Origin: Bdellovibrionales bacterium RBG_16_40_8
Lineage (GTDB): Bacteria > Bdellovibrionota > Bdellovibrionia > Bdellovibrionales > UBA1609
Assembly: GCA_001769925.1 (NCBI GenBank)
Contig: MEPT01000120.1
Coordinates: forward strand, 4,516 to 14,601
Direction of reading: 5' to 3'
DNA length: 10,086 nt
Position 1 is the stretch's first letter; every line of letters begins with the position of its first letter. This document shows, in pieces, positions 1-7,200 of the stretch. Under the pieces are notes generated by a model. That model was not told where the DNA came from. It worked only from the letters and a program-made list of their open reading frames with translations, and searched no databases. The translations under genes were made by a program, and so were the position numbers.

Positions 1-128
1 CAAATAAACACAAGACCAAGGTCAATAATTTGTAAATCTCTCGTGAGCGCATAGAGTTAAGTATACCTAAATCACAATAGTTGAATATAAAATTTTAACT
101 TAGGAAGAATTAATGGAAAGGAAGCCTG
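1..128. other. Leader region upstream of the first barrel gene
   Basis: AT-rich stretch with no complete gene of its own. It holds a small perfect inverted repeat GACC-AA-GGTC at 14-23. TATAAA at 86-91 could serve as a -10 element, but no convincing -35 lies 16-18 bases before it. Two ribosome-binding-site and ATG pairs stand in tandem near the right end: AGGA at 102-105 before ATG 113, and AGGA at 119-122 before ATG 129, in different frames. The promoter of the first gene is probably here, but I cannot place it. Confidence 0.4.
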
Positions 129-217
129 ATGCGCTTAGTTCACTTTTATTTTTTTACTTTTTGTTTTTCACTAGCATTCATATATTCCCAGTTAAGTCTA
201 GCTGGTCAGGCGCCTGA
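113..217 (+). CDS. Possible 34-codon upstream overlapping ORF
   Basis: An ATG at 113, seven bases after AGGA (102-105), opens a 34-codon frame that ends at TGA 215-217. It overlaps the start of the barrel gene in another frame. The predicted peptide begins MERKPDALSS, has a Phe/Leu/Tyr-rich middle and resembles no family I know. The hydrophobic stretch partly reflects the AT-rich codons of the overlapping signal peptide read in another frame. It could be a leader ORF affecting translation of the downstream gene, or simply chance. I favour chance, but the ribosome binding site is as good as that of the real gene. Confidence 0.15.
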   Translation: MERKPDALSSLLFFYFLFFTSIHIFPVKSSWSGA

Positions 218-1277
218 TTATTCAATTCACCAAGAATACACAAGTACCCGCGCCCTTGGAATGGGTAATGCCTTCGTAGCACTCGCCGATGATCACAGCG
301 CACTTTTTTACAACCCTGCCGGAATGGCCCTACGTAAAGACACACATCTACGAATGTTACTACGCGGCGGAGCTGACGCCGATGTCATGAGCTTTAAACA
401 AGACGTAGACGATGCAGGCGATGACCCTGATAAAATGAATACTGCTCTCGAAAAGCATTATGGCGAACATATGTATTTTCGCGCTCCTACTTTGGGCGGA
501 GTTCTCGTTCGCCCAAAATGGGGTCTTGCTATAATACCGGTAGATTTTTCTTTAGACTTAACACTGCATCGGTCAGTTGGCCCCAGCGTTTTTGTAAATG
601 CATATCTAGATACGACCGTTGCCTACGGACATGCGTCTTTATGGCGCGTTTCTTGGCTAAAAAATAAGTTGGCTTTCGGCTGGACAGCAAAAGTAATTCA
701 TCGATTACATTATAGCGACATCGTTCAAGCAGCACAGTTGGCTACAGACGATGACATAGTCAACATTGATCGTTCGGCAGAGGGCGTCACCCTTGACGGC
801 GACATCGGCTTTCTATACGCACGAAAAAAAGGTGAGAACAAATGGTATCATCCCAGCATTGGACTAGTTGTTCGCAACGTTTTTGATTACGGATTTCCTG
901 TTAATTTTGGCATTTACAATAAAGATCCAAAAGAACCACCACGCTTGCAGCGTCGACTAGACTTAGGCACAAAATTTGATCTGCCTGAGTTTTGGGTATT
1001 CGACCCAAAATTTACATTTGACATTAGAGACATTGGCCATCGCAACTGGACCTTTAAAAAGGGGTTGCACGCGGGCTCAGAACTTTACTGGAAAATGGCA
1101 AGCTGGTGGAAAGGCCATTGGGCTGTTGGTATAAATCAAGGCTACTTGACTGCCGGCTTCGGAGCGAGAATGGGCATTTTTCAGTTAGATCTTGCCTCTT
1201 GGGGTGAAGAGGTTGGCACTTCAGAAGCTAGTCGCGAGAGTAGACGCTATATTCTTGAAGCGAGCCTTGATTTCTAA
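129..1277 (+). CDS. Outer-membrane beta-barrel protein, PorV/FadL-like
   Basis: Secreted outer-membrane protein of 382 residues. Residues 1-25 form a signal peptide (MRL, then a Phe-rich hydrophobic core, then SLA) with likely cleavage before G26. Residues 41-66 carry the pattern RALGMGNAFVALADD followed by NPAGM, the N-terminal hallmark of barrels related to FadL, PorV/PorQ and UPF0164. The rest alternates polar and aromatic residues as barrel strands do, and the chain ends in Phe (ASLDF), the usual BAM-recognition signature. The start is ATG 129, with AGGA six bases upstream; an out-of-frame ATG at 113 is discounted because only the 129 frame gives a signal peptide. The gene ends 2 bases from convergent coaE. 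Transport of hydrophobic compounds such as fatty acids is possible given the acyl-CoA synthetase nearby, but the substrate is unknown and an assembly or anchoring role as in PorV is equally open. Confidence 0.75.
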   Translation: MRLVHFYFFTFCFSLAFIYSQLSLAGQAPDYSIHQEYTSTRALGMGNAFVALADDHSALFYNPAGMALRKDTHLRMLLRGGADADVMSFKQDVDDAGDDPDKMNTALEKHYGEHMYFRAPTLGGVLVRPKWGLAIIPVDFSLDLTLHRSVGPSVFVNAYLDTTVAYGHASLWRVSWLKNKLAFGWTAKVIHRLHYSDIVQAAQLATDDDIVNIDRSAEGVTLDGDIGFLYARKKGENKWYHPSIGLVVRNVFDYGFPVNFGIYNKDPKEPPRLQRRLDLGTKFDLPEFWVFDPKFTFDIRDIGHRNWTFKKGLHAGSELYWKMASWWKGHWAVGINQGYLTAGFGARMGIFQLDLASWGEEVGTSEASRESRRYILEASLDF

Positions 1278-1279
1278 GA

Positions 1280-1876
1280 CTAACTTGAACTTAACTCACC
1301 TATAACAGTTTGAACATTGAGTTTAAGTTGCGTTAAACTACCATTATTTAGAATTACGTAGTCCGCGCGTTTTAATTTTTCATCTATCGAAAGTTGAGCG
1401 CGTAATCTCGCCTCAATCTGCTCTTCAGCCATGCCATTTCTATCTCGTAATCTACTTCTTTGCTCTGATTGGCTGGCATAAACTAAAATAGTTGCATCGA
1501 ATTCGTCATCCATATTTTTTTCAAATAAAAGAGGTACGTCATAAAAAGCCAACTCGCAGCCTTGTTTCTCTAAATTTCTTCTTTCTACTGCACGCAATTC
1601 GCGTATCAAGGGATGAAGAATATTCTCTAAACGTAAGCGTTTTTGCTCATTATTAAAAATCTCTACCCCCAGCTTTTCGCGGTCAAGCTCGCCCCTAGGG
1701 GTTAACACTGATAATCCAAATTCTTCTACAATTTTTTTTAATCCAACAGAACCTGGCTTAGTAACTTCACGCGCGAGGTGATCTGCGTCTACGACAGGTA
1801 GACCTAAGTCGCGAATAAGCTTAGCTACAGTACTTTTACCAGTGGCAATGCCACCTGTCAGTCCAACCCATTTCAT
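1280..1876 (-). CDS. coaE: Dephospho-CoA kinase
   Basis: Cytoplasmic enzyme that phosphorylates the 3'-hydroxyl of dephospho-CoA with ATP, the last step of coenzyme A synthesis. Its 198 residues match the usual length of about 200. The Walker A loop is GGIATGKS at residues 8-15, followed by the family motif DAD at 30-32 (VVDADHLARE). NILHPLIR lies at 85-92 and DVPLLFE at 113-119, both typical of the CoA-binding lid and core. RDRNG and the late RADYVILNNGS segment complete the P-loop kinase fold. The ATG at 1876 starts the protein exactly as in the family; only a weak GGA lies upstream. The gene is divergent from the Ser/Thr kinase and convergent with the first barrel gene. CoA from this enzyme is the co-substrate of the acyl-CoA synthetase encoded at 4138-5871. 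No defect is visible. Confidence 0.97.
   Translation of the reverse strand: MKWVGLTGGIATGKSTVAKLIRDLGLPVVDADHLAREVTKPGSVGLKKIVEEFGLSVLTPRGELDREKLGVEIFNNEQKRLRLENILHPLIRELRAVERRNLEKQGCELAFYDVPLLFEKNMDDEFDATILVYASQSEQRSRLRDRNGMAEEQIEARLRAQLSIDEKLKRADYVILNNGSLTQLKLNVQTVIGELSSS
1288..1329. repeat. Imperfect AT-rich inverted repeat in the coaE 3' end
   Basis: AACTTAACTC (1288-1297) pairs with GAGTTTAAGTT (1319-1329) with one bulged T, around a 21-base loop. It lies just inside coaE beside the tail-to-tail junction. It could help terminate transcription of the first barrel gene, but it is AT-rich, has a long loop and has no clean T-tract, so a terminator call is weak. Confidence 0.2.
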
Positions 1877-1924
1877 ATATAGGTCCAGTCTTTGTTTTAA
1901 CGTTACAATATATTAACTTCAAAG

Positions 1925-1957
1925 CCCTCTAATCCGATAGAAATACTGAGGGATTAG
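1925..1957 (+). promoter_or_regulatory. Competing hairpins over the kinase ribosome binding site
   Basis: In the leader of the Ser/Thr kinase, CCCTC (1925-1929) can pair with GAGGG (1948-1952). Overlapping it, CTAATCC (1929-1935) can pair with GGATTAG (1951-1957) around a 15-base loop. The two stems share bases and exclude each other. Both right arms cover the purine-rich GAGGGATTAGG that serves as ribosome binding site for GTG 1966. Either stem would hide the site, so this may control translation. It is read from sequence only; no folding energy was computed. Confidence 0.35.
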
Positions 1958-1965
1958 GTAAAACA

Positions 1966-4116
1966 GTGTCGCAAAATTACGAGTACTTTGGCAAATACAT
2001 TCTGTTAGAGAAAATAGCTATGGGTGGCATGGCCGAGGTGTGGCTAGCGCGAGCTCAAAGTGCTGGCGGCATGAGTAAGTTTGTGGCCATCAAAAAAATA
2101 CTGCCTCAATATTCTGACAATCCAGAATTCATTCAGATGTTTAAAGATGAGGCTGCAATTGCGATGAATCTATCGCACTCTAATATCGTTTCAATTTATG
2201 AATTCGGCCAAGAAAAAAGTCAGCTGTTTCTTGTTATGGATTTCGTTGAAGGTAAAAATCTCAGACAAATTTTAAACAAGATGAAACAAAACAGTCAAAA
2301 ATTTTCAACAGATCAGATTGTTTACATAATTAAAGAAGTTGCCGCCGGGCTTGATCACGCGCATCGTTCTCTTAACAGTGCTACTGGTAAACCGCTAAAC
2401 ATAACCCATAGAGATATGAGCCCGCAAAATATTATGGTCACTTACGAAGGCGAAACTAAGGTTGTTGATTTCGGTATAGCCAAAGCCGAAAGCCAGATCG
2501 ATAACACGCGCACCGGTACCCTCAAAGGTAAGTTTGGCTACATGAGCCCTGAACAAGCAGAAGGATTAGCGACTGACTTGCGTACAGATATTTTTTCGCT
2601 TGGCATTTGCCTTTGGGAGCTACTTGCCAACGAACGTTTATTCATTGCTGGCAATGAAATCAGCACACTTAAAAAAATACGCGAATGCAATGTGCCTAAC
2701 CTTACTAAAATAGATCCAAACATTCACGTTGAACTTGAGCGTATCACAATGAAGTCACTAACGCGCGATCGCAATTTACGCTACCAAACCGCTGCGGCTA
2801 TGCATAGAGATCTAAGTCGTTTTATTAATAGACAGTACCCTGATTTTTCTCCGCACGATTTCTCAGTATTTATTAAAACTTTACATAGTGATGAAATTTT
2901 AGATTTACGAAAACACCTAATTGAATATGCAAAAATACCGTTTAGACCAACAGCGGCCCAAAATGAAGAAAAAGAAAAATCATTAATTACCTCTTTTCCT
3001 CAAGTGCCTGAAATAAAAGTTCATTCTACAGCCATCCCGGTAACTGTTCAGAAACAAACTTTTTCTAAAAATAACGAACAAACAATGACCGAAACCGAAA
3101 CTTTTACTGCAAGCGAACCTATATCAGATGATCAAGATAATACTGAAATATCTATAAGTACACCAGAAGGGCTTGCAGAAACTAATTCAAAAATGTCTGC
3201 ACAAAAATCAATACTTGACCCAAAATCTCTCTATGAGTCACTTCAGCAGAAAATTACTGTTCAACCGAAAATGCCCAGGGCTCTTGTAATTGATCCGAAC
3301 ACAGATATTGATGCACTCTCAGTAGACAGACCAGCACAAGAGGTATCAAAGGTTACGCCAATGCAAAGCGCAAAAGAAAAAAAGGATATTAAAAATAAAA
3401 AAGAGAAAATAAAATCGCAACGTAAAGCTACGCAGCGCAATTCAGCAATGAATATTATGATTTTTGTGTCTTGTGCATTGATTACTTATTTGGTCACAGC
3501 AACTTACTATCCTGAGCAAACAAAATCGATATTGAATTTTCTAGGATTAAAAGATGAGGGCTCTAAAGGTCCTGAAGGTCATAAAGACCCTAGGGGGCCT
3601 AAAGATCCTAAAGATCTCATACCGCTGCCGCCACCACCACCGCCACCGACTATAACAACTTCTATTACAATAAATAGTGCGCCATCAGGCGCTGATATCT
3701 TAATTGATGGAGAAATAACTGGCAAAACAACCCCAAGTCGCGTTGAAGTACCACTGGATGCTCCATTTTCACTAACCTTACGCCTACCTAGATTTTTAGA
3801 ATATACTAGATCGAACTTAACAAGTGCTATTGCCGGCAAATCATTCAATGCTACACTGCAAAAAGCTACTGTGGCTTATCTAGATATAGATGTAAAGCCA
3901 CCAACAAATGCAAAAATTTTTATAAACAACCGTCTATTAAACGACTCACTACCAATAAGTCGCTATTCTATTCCGGCAGGCGTGCCTATTGTTGTTAGAG
4001 CTGAAAACACATTGACTGGTGTGGTTGTAGAAGAAACTATACAATTAAAAGAAGATCAGCGTTACAAAGTACTATTAAACTTAGATAAAAACAGAACACC
4101 AAGCAACAGAAGATGA
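1966..4116 (+). CDS. Membrane-anchored Ser/Thr protein kinase with periplasmic PEGA region
   Basis: PknB-like (Hanks-type) kinase, 716 residues. The kinase domain spans roughly residues 8-295. It has the Gly loop IAMGGMAEV (17-25), ATP-binding Lys43 (VAIKK), helix-C Glu62, catalytic loop HRDMSPQN (148-155, base Asp150), DFG 168-170 and a Thr-rich activation segment ending in GYMSPEQAEG. Residues about 320-490 are a polar, probably disordered linker. A Lys/Arg-rich stretch precedes one membrane helix at about 495-515, which places the kinase in the cytoplasm. Outside the membrane come a K-G/D-P triplet repeat (534-551), seven prolines (555-561), a PEGA domain (about 566-632, NSAPSGADILIDG) and a second PEGA-like unit (about 636-708). 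The start is GTG 1966, just after GAGGGATTAGG; the next ATG would lose the Gly loop. The acyl-CoA synthetase follows 21 bases later, probably in the same operon. The signal sensed and the substrates are unknown. Confidence 0.93.
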   Translation: MSQNYEYFGKYILLEKIAMGGMAEVWLARAQSAGGMSKFVAIKKILPQYSDNPEFIQMFKDEAAIAMNLSHSNIVSIYEFGQEKSQLFLVMDFVEGKNLRQILNKMKQNSQKFSTDQIVYIIKEVAAGLDHAHRSLNSATGKPLNITHRDMSPQNIMVTYEGETKVVDFGIAKAESQIDNTRTGTLKGKFGYMSPEQAEGLATDLRTDIFSLGICLWELLANERLFIAGNEISTLKKIRECNVPNLTKIDPNIHVELERITMKSLTRDRNLRYQTAAAMHRDLSRFINRQYPDFSPHDFSVFIKTLHSDEILDLRKHLIEYAKIPFRPTAAQNEEKEKSLITSFPQVPEIKVHSTAIPVTVQKQTFSKNNEQTMTETETFTASEPISDDQDNTEISISTPEGLAETNSKMSAQKSILDPKSLYESLQQKITVQPKMPRALVIDPNTDIDALSVDRPAQEVSKVTPMQSAKEKKDIKNKKEKIKSQRKATQRNSAMNIMIFVSCALITYLVTATYYPEQTKSILNFLGLKDEGSKGPEGHKDPRGPKDPKDLIPLPPPPPPPTITTSITINSAPSGADILIDGEITGKTTPSRVEVPLDAPFSLTLRLPRFLEYTRSNLTSAIAGKSFNATLQKATVAYLDIDVKPPTNAKIFINNRLLNDSLPISRYSIPAGVPIVVRAENTLTGVVVEETIQLKEDQRYKVLLNLDKNRTPSNRR
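3565..3618 (+). repeat. Six degenerate 9-base tandem units in the kinase linker
   Basis: Six consecutive codon triplets fit the pattern [AAA/GAA/AGG] [GGN/GAY] [CCT/CAT/CTC]. They encode K-G-P, E-G-H, K-D-P, R-G-P, K-D-P and K-D-L (kinase residues 534-551). The last two units differ only at their third codon. A run of seven proline codons follows shortly (3628-3648). The array codes for a stiff, charged spacer between the membrane helix and the PEGA domain and may vary in copy number between strains. Confidence 0.6.
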
Positions 4117-4137
4117 TAATAAATTATTCGGGTCTAA

Positions 4138-5871
4138 ATGAGCGCCGATACAATATTACAACTGCTTTTAAAGCGTAAAAAACTCGACGATGATGGCGTT
4201 GCTATTCAATTTAAAGACGGCAACCACTGGCTTTACTATAAATGGAGTGAGTATTTTTCTTTAATCGAAGCCGTTGGCGCATCTATGATTAAACTTGGCG
4301 TTGAGCCAGGCGATTGTGTAGCCATTATCTCAGACACTAGCCCGGAGTGGATTATTGCCGATATGGCTATTATGGGGGTGGGCGCTATAACAGTGCCGAT
4401 ATACCCTAACAATCTTGAAAATGACGTCCAATATATAATCAATAACGTTAAAGCACGCATACTTATCATCGAAAATGCCGAGCAGGCTAAAAAATGGGAA
4501 AAAATAAAATCACATTGCCCGTCTATAAAATCTGTAATTATTGTAGAAAATAAAAAACAAACTGCTAATAATTTTATTTCTTGGACAGAACTTTTAAATC
4601 GAGGGCGCGAGACTTTAAGAGATAATCCACAGATATTTTCTGAAAAGGCAAGTAAGCGTCAGCTCTCTGAAGTGGCAACTATTATTCATACTTCTGGCAC
4701 TACTGGTAACCCTAAAGGTGTCGTTTTAACTCATGAACAAATAATGAGCGAACTTATTGATGTGTTTCGCATAGTCACGGTAAACAACAAAGATATTAGT
4801 TTGAGCTTTTTACCATATTCACATGTACTAGGGCGAATTGAAGCTTGGGGTAGTATTTATGCTGGTTATACACTCGCCTTTGCCGAAAGTATTGATCGCT
4901 TACAGCAAAATCTAAAAGAGGTAAAACCTACATTTATTATTGCGGTCCCACGAATTTTTGAAAAAATTTATTCAGTCATATTGTCGCAGGTTGAAAATAG
5001 CCAAACCAAGGGCAAAGTTTTTGAAAAAGCTCTCAATATTGGCAATAAGGTAAGTCATGCCATTCAAGCAAGAAAACATCTTGGCGTAAAATTGTCGCTT
5101 GAATATGAAATAATAAAGGTACTCGCTTTTAATAATATTCTTAAAGCCTTTGGTGGCCGCCTGCGTTTTGCTATTTCTGGCGGGGCCCCACTAAGTACTG
5201 AAATATCCCAATTTTTTCATGGGCTGGGGCTTCTTATCTGCGAAGGTTACGGCCTTACTGAAACAACCGGAGGAATTAGCTTTAACACCGCACTTTCTTA
5301 TAAATTTGGCAGCGTCGGTAAGCCACTACCAGAGGTACAGGTGAAAATAGCTGAAGATGGTGAGGTGCTTATTAAATCAAAAAAAGTCATGAAAGAATAC
5401 TATCTTGAGCCCGAAGCAACAAATGAAGTAATGGTAGATGGTTATTTAAAATCTGGCGATATCGGTTACATAGATAAAAATGGTTTTCTTTTTATAACAG
5501 ACAGAAAAAAAGATCTTATTAAAACCGCCGGGGGTAAATATGTAGCCCCACAAAAGCTTGAAAATATGTTAAAATTAAATCCTAATATTTCTAACGTTTT
5601 AATACATGGCGATCAGAAAAAATATATTATTGCACTTATTACTGTTGCGCCTCACCTTCAAACAAAAGCCCGTGAACCAGAAACATACAGACTAATAAAA
5701 GACGCTGTGGCAGAAGCCAATCTGAACTTAGCTAGTTTTGAATCGATAAAAAAATTTGCTATTTTGCCAAACGATTTTTATATTGAAACAGGCGAACTTA
5801 CCCCTAGTCTAAAAGTTCGGCGTAAATTCTGCGATCAAAAATATAAAAAAGAAATTAATGACATGTATTAG
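4138..5871 (+). CDS. Long-chain fatty acid-CoA ligase (FadD/Faa-like, AMP-binding)
   Basis: Cytoplasmic or membrane-associated enzyme of the ANL superfamily. It couples a fatty acid to CoA through an acyl-AMP intermediate. At 577 residues it is near the usual 560-620. The AMP-binding loop HTSGTTGNPKGV lies at 184-195. The acyl-binding core reads RFAISGGAPL, then the A5 motif EGYGLTETTG starting at residue 369. SGDIGY contains the ribose-binding Asp441, and the hinge DRKKD at 455-459 leads into AGGKYVAPQKLE. The adenylation-step Lys is probably K559 in GELTPSLKVRR. All core motifs are intact. The ISGGAPL and EGYGLTET forms favour long-chain over acetate or aromatic ligases; chain length cannot be read. 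The start ATG 4138 has only a weak CGGG upstream, so translation may depend on the kinase gene 21 bases before it. It is convergent with the small barrel gene. Confidence 0.93.
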   Translation: MSADTILQLLLKRKKLDDDGVAIQFKDGNHWLYYKWSEYFSLIEAVGASMIKLGVEPGDCVAIISDTSPEWIIADMAIMGVGAITVPIYPNNLENDVQYIINNVKARILIIENAEQAKKWEKIKSHCPSIKSVIIVENKKQTANNFISWTELLNRGRETLRDNPQIFSEKASKRQLSEVATIIHTSGTTGNPKGVVLTHEQIMSELIDVFRIVTVNNKDISLSFLPYSHVLGRIEAWGSIYAGYTLAFAESIDRLQQNLKEVKPTFIIAVPRIFEKIYSVILSQVENSQTKGKVFEKALNIGNKVSHAIQARKHLGVKLSLEYEIIKVLAFNNILKAFGGRLRFAISGGAPLSTEISQFFHGLGLLICEGYGLTETTGGISFNTALSYKFGSVGKPLPEVQVKIAEDGEVLIKSKKVMKEYYLEPEATNEVMVDGYLKSGDIGYIDKNGFLFITDRKKDLIKTAGGKYVAPQKLENMLKLNPNISNVLIHGDQKKYIIALITVAPHLQTKAREPETYRLIKDAVAEANLNLASFESIKKFAILPNDFYIETGELTPSLKVRRKFCDQKYKKEINDMY

Positions 5872-5894
5872 AGTTTTGACGACAAGTGTAAAAA

Positions 5895-6683
5895 CTAGTT
5901 GAGCGGTGGTATATAAAATTTAAATGTCATCCCTACGAAATAGCCGCCTAAATCAAGTTTAGGTTTGCGGCCATTATTATTGGTAACGTTAGTGCCCTCA
6001 GTAACTGATACCCCACCACCACCACGTACAACTGTTGCATCTGAATTATACTTAAACCCTGAAACATCAAGCTGTCGCCAGCCAACATCTAAATTAAAAG
6101 TTAAATTATCAAATAAAAAAGCTTCCCAACCGGTACCAACATGATAATTAATTGCATTGGCGTACCAATTATCGGTATATGAGGCGCTTGCTCCTGAGTA
6201 GGCTGTAGTACCTGCTGCGGTTAGTTCATAAGCGTTTGTGATTTTGACTATAGAATATCCGGCGCCGGCAAAGCCATAAAGTCGTGATGTGCCGGTGCCA
6301 CGAAAGCTGTATTCAAATGTCAACCCTGGGTTAAAAACTACAGCCCGACTTACGACATCCATATATTTTGCACCCAAGGCACTCTCGCCGGTAACTGTAA
6401 CTTCTTTAGTTTGTAGCCCCTCAATACCAAGACGAGCTGTCATATTATTGCTCAGCAAGATAGCAAATCCGATTTCGCCGCTAAAATTATAATCTACGCC
6501 TTTATCAAAGGCGGTGCTGTTACCACTTGTTTTTCCATACATATCTTTGTCGACATTTGACAGTCCGCCCGTGCCGCGAATATAGGCGGCTACCCAATTG
6601 TTACTAAAATTAAAAACGCGGGCTTCAGCGAAATTACCCACCAAACAAAGCATTAAAAAACTAAAAAACAACAAACCTCGCAA
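5895..6683 (-). CDS. Small outer-membrane beta-barrel protein with TTG start
   Basis: Secreted protein of 262 residues. Residues 1-21 are a signal peptide ending in AEA, with likely cleavage before R22. The mature part alternates Gly and aromatic residues in strand-like blocks (FSGEIGFAILL, NMTARLGIEGL, FNPGLTFEYSF, LYGFAGAGYS, YHVGTGWEAFLF, TFNLDVGWRQL, GGYFVGMTFKF), consistent with an eight-strand OmpA/OmpW-like barrel. No peptidoglycan-binding domain follows, and the extreme C-terminus is IPPLN rather than Phe. The start is TTG at 6683. GGAG lies 10 bases upstream inside the end of the previous gene, an in-frame stop at 6699-6701 blocks any longer reading, and the first ATG (codon 11) would destroy the signal peptide. 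It lies 1 base after the AMIN-like gene and is surely cotranscribed. The function is unknown; a porin or structural barrel is possible. Confidence 0.75.
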   Translation of the reverse strand: MRGLLFFSFLMLCLVGNFAEARVFNFSNNWVAAYIRGTGGLSNVDKDMYGKTSGNSTAFDKGVDYNFSGEIGFAILLSNNMTARLGIEGLQTKEVTVTGESALGAKYMDVVSRAVVFNPGLTFEYSFRGTGTSRLYGFAGAGYSIVKITNAYELTAAGTTAYSGASASYTDNWYANAINYHVGTGWEAFLFDNLTFNLDVGWRQLDVSGFKYNSDATVVRGGGGVSVTEGTNVTNNNGRKPKLDLGGYFVGMTFKFYIPPLN

Positions 6684-6699
6684 TTTAGGTTTTCTCCTT
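6683..6699 (-). promoter_or_regulatory. Ribosome binding site that decides the TTG start of the small barrel
   Basis: On the minus strand AAGGAG (plus-strand CTCCTT, 6694-6699) lies inside the last codons of the AMIN-like gene. Its GGAG core (6694-6697) stands 10 bases before TTG 6683. The TAA stop of the first gene occupies 6687-6685 with one base between stop and start, an arrangement that favours translational coupling. Confidence 0.7.
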
Positions 6700-7200
6700 T
6701 AAATCAATCACAATGCAGCTAGGTTTATTTTTTGCAGGGAGTGTAAACGCCTCAACCTGCACATTTTTTTTAAGAAAAAGTTGCATCGTGATAGTGTTGT
6801 CTTGGGGGTCGTAACTAATCTTAGTGTCTTTAACTAGCGGAGAGCTTTTAAATCTATTTTTCAAGACGGCCTCACTCACGCCAGATGCCAGCATCTGCGA
6901 AAGATCAACTACGACTTTACGCTGTTTTTTATCGATACTTACCTGAAAATAGCTCACTTTGTTATGTAGCGGCTTTCCGCGAGAATCGCCCAAATCTAGC
7001 AAAATGCGCTCAATTTTGTCTTTTGGGGCAAAAACCCTTCGTAAACCTAATAGTGTATGGGAACCACCTGACTCGCCGCCACTAATAGTTCCATATTCGA
7101 TATACTGATTTTTTTTGCTGTCTTTGGCTATAATGTGGTCAATAGCCGCATACCCCTGAGAAGTAAAAAAAACGATGAAAATTAAACTCCTAATAGACAT
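6685..7200 (-). CDS. Secreted AMIN-like domain protein
   Basis: Secreted protein of 171 residues. Residues 1-18 look like a signal peptide (MSIRSLIFIVFF, then QGYA). The mature part is nearly all beta-strand. It contains RILLDLGD, YFQVSIDKKQRKVVVDLSQ, NTITMQLFL and, near the end, VEAFTLP followed by CIVIDL. That last pairing of an Ftlp strand with an xVIDL strand is typical of AMIN domains, which in known proteins (AmiC, PilQ) bind peptidoglycan or target proteins in the periplasm. No amidase, secretin or other catalytic part is attached, so the domain forms essentially the whole protein. The start is ATG 7200 with GGGAGG four bases upstream. It is the first gene of a pair with the small barrel, whose ribosome binding site lies in its codons for K-E near the end. 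The family call rests on pattern only. Confidence 0.6.
   Translation of the reverse strand: MSIRSLIFIVFFTSQGYAAIDHIIAKDSKKNQYIEYGTISGGESGGSHTLLGLRRVFAPKDKIERILLDLGDSRGKPLHNKVSYFQVSIDKKQRKVVVDLSQMLASGVSEAVLKNRFKSSPLVKDTKISYDPQDNTITMQLFLKKNVQVEAFTLPAKNKPSCIVIDLKEKT

Noticed and set aside
14..23. GACCAAGGTC palindrome as an operator in the first leader
   Set aside because: Ten-base palindromes are common by chance, and it is not placed relative to any recognisable promoter.
529..735. Antisense 68-codon open frame in the first barrel gene
   Set aside because: No ribosome binding site, no recognisable protein, fully inside a well-supported gene.
3579..3848. Antisense 89-codon open frame within the kinase gene
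   Set aside because: It is the mirror of the proline and PEGA coding region; its poly-Gly run comes from the CCN proline codons. No ribosome binding site or family resemblance.
5872..5896. AGTTTT/AAAACT inverted repeat between the convergent acyl-CoA synthetase and barrel genes
   Set aside because: Six AT-rich pairs around a 13-base loop with no GC core; too weak to call a bidirectional terminator, though its position is suggestive.
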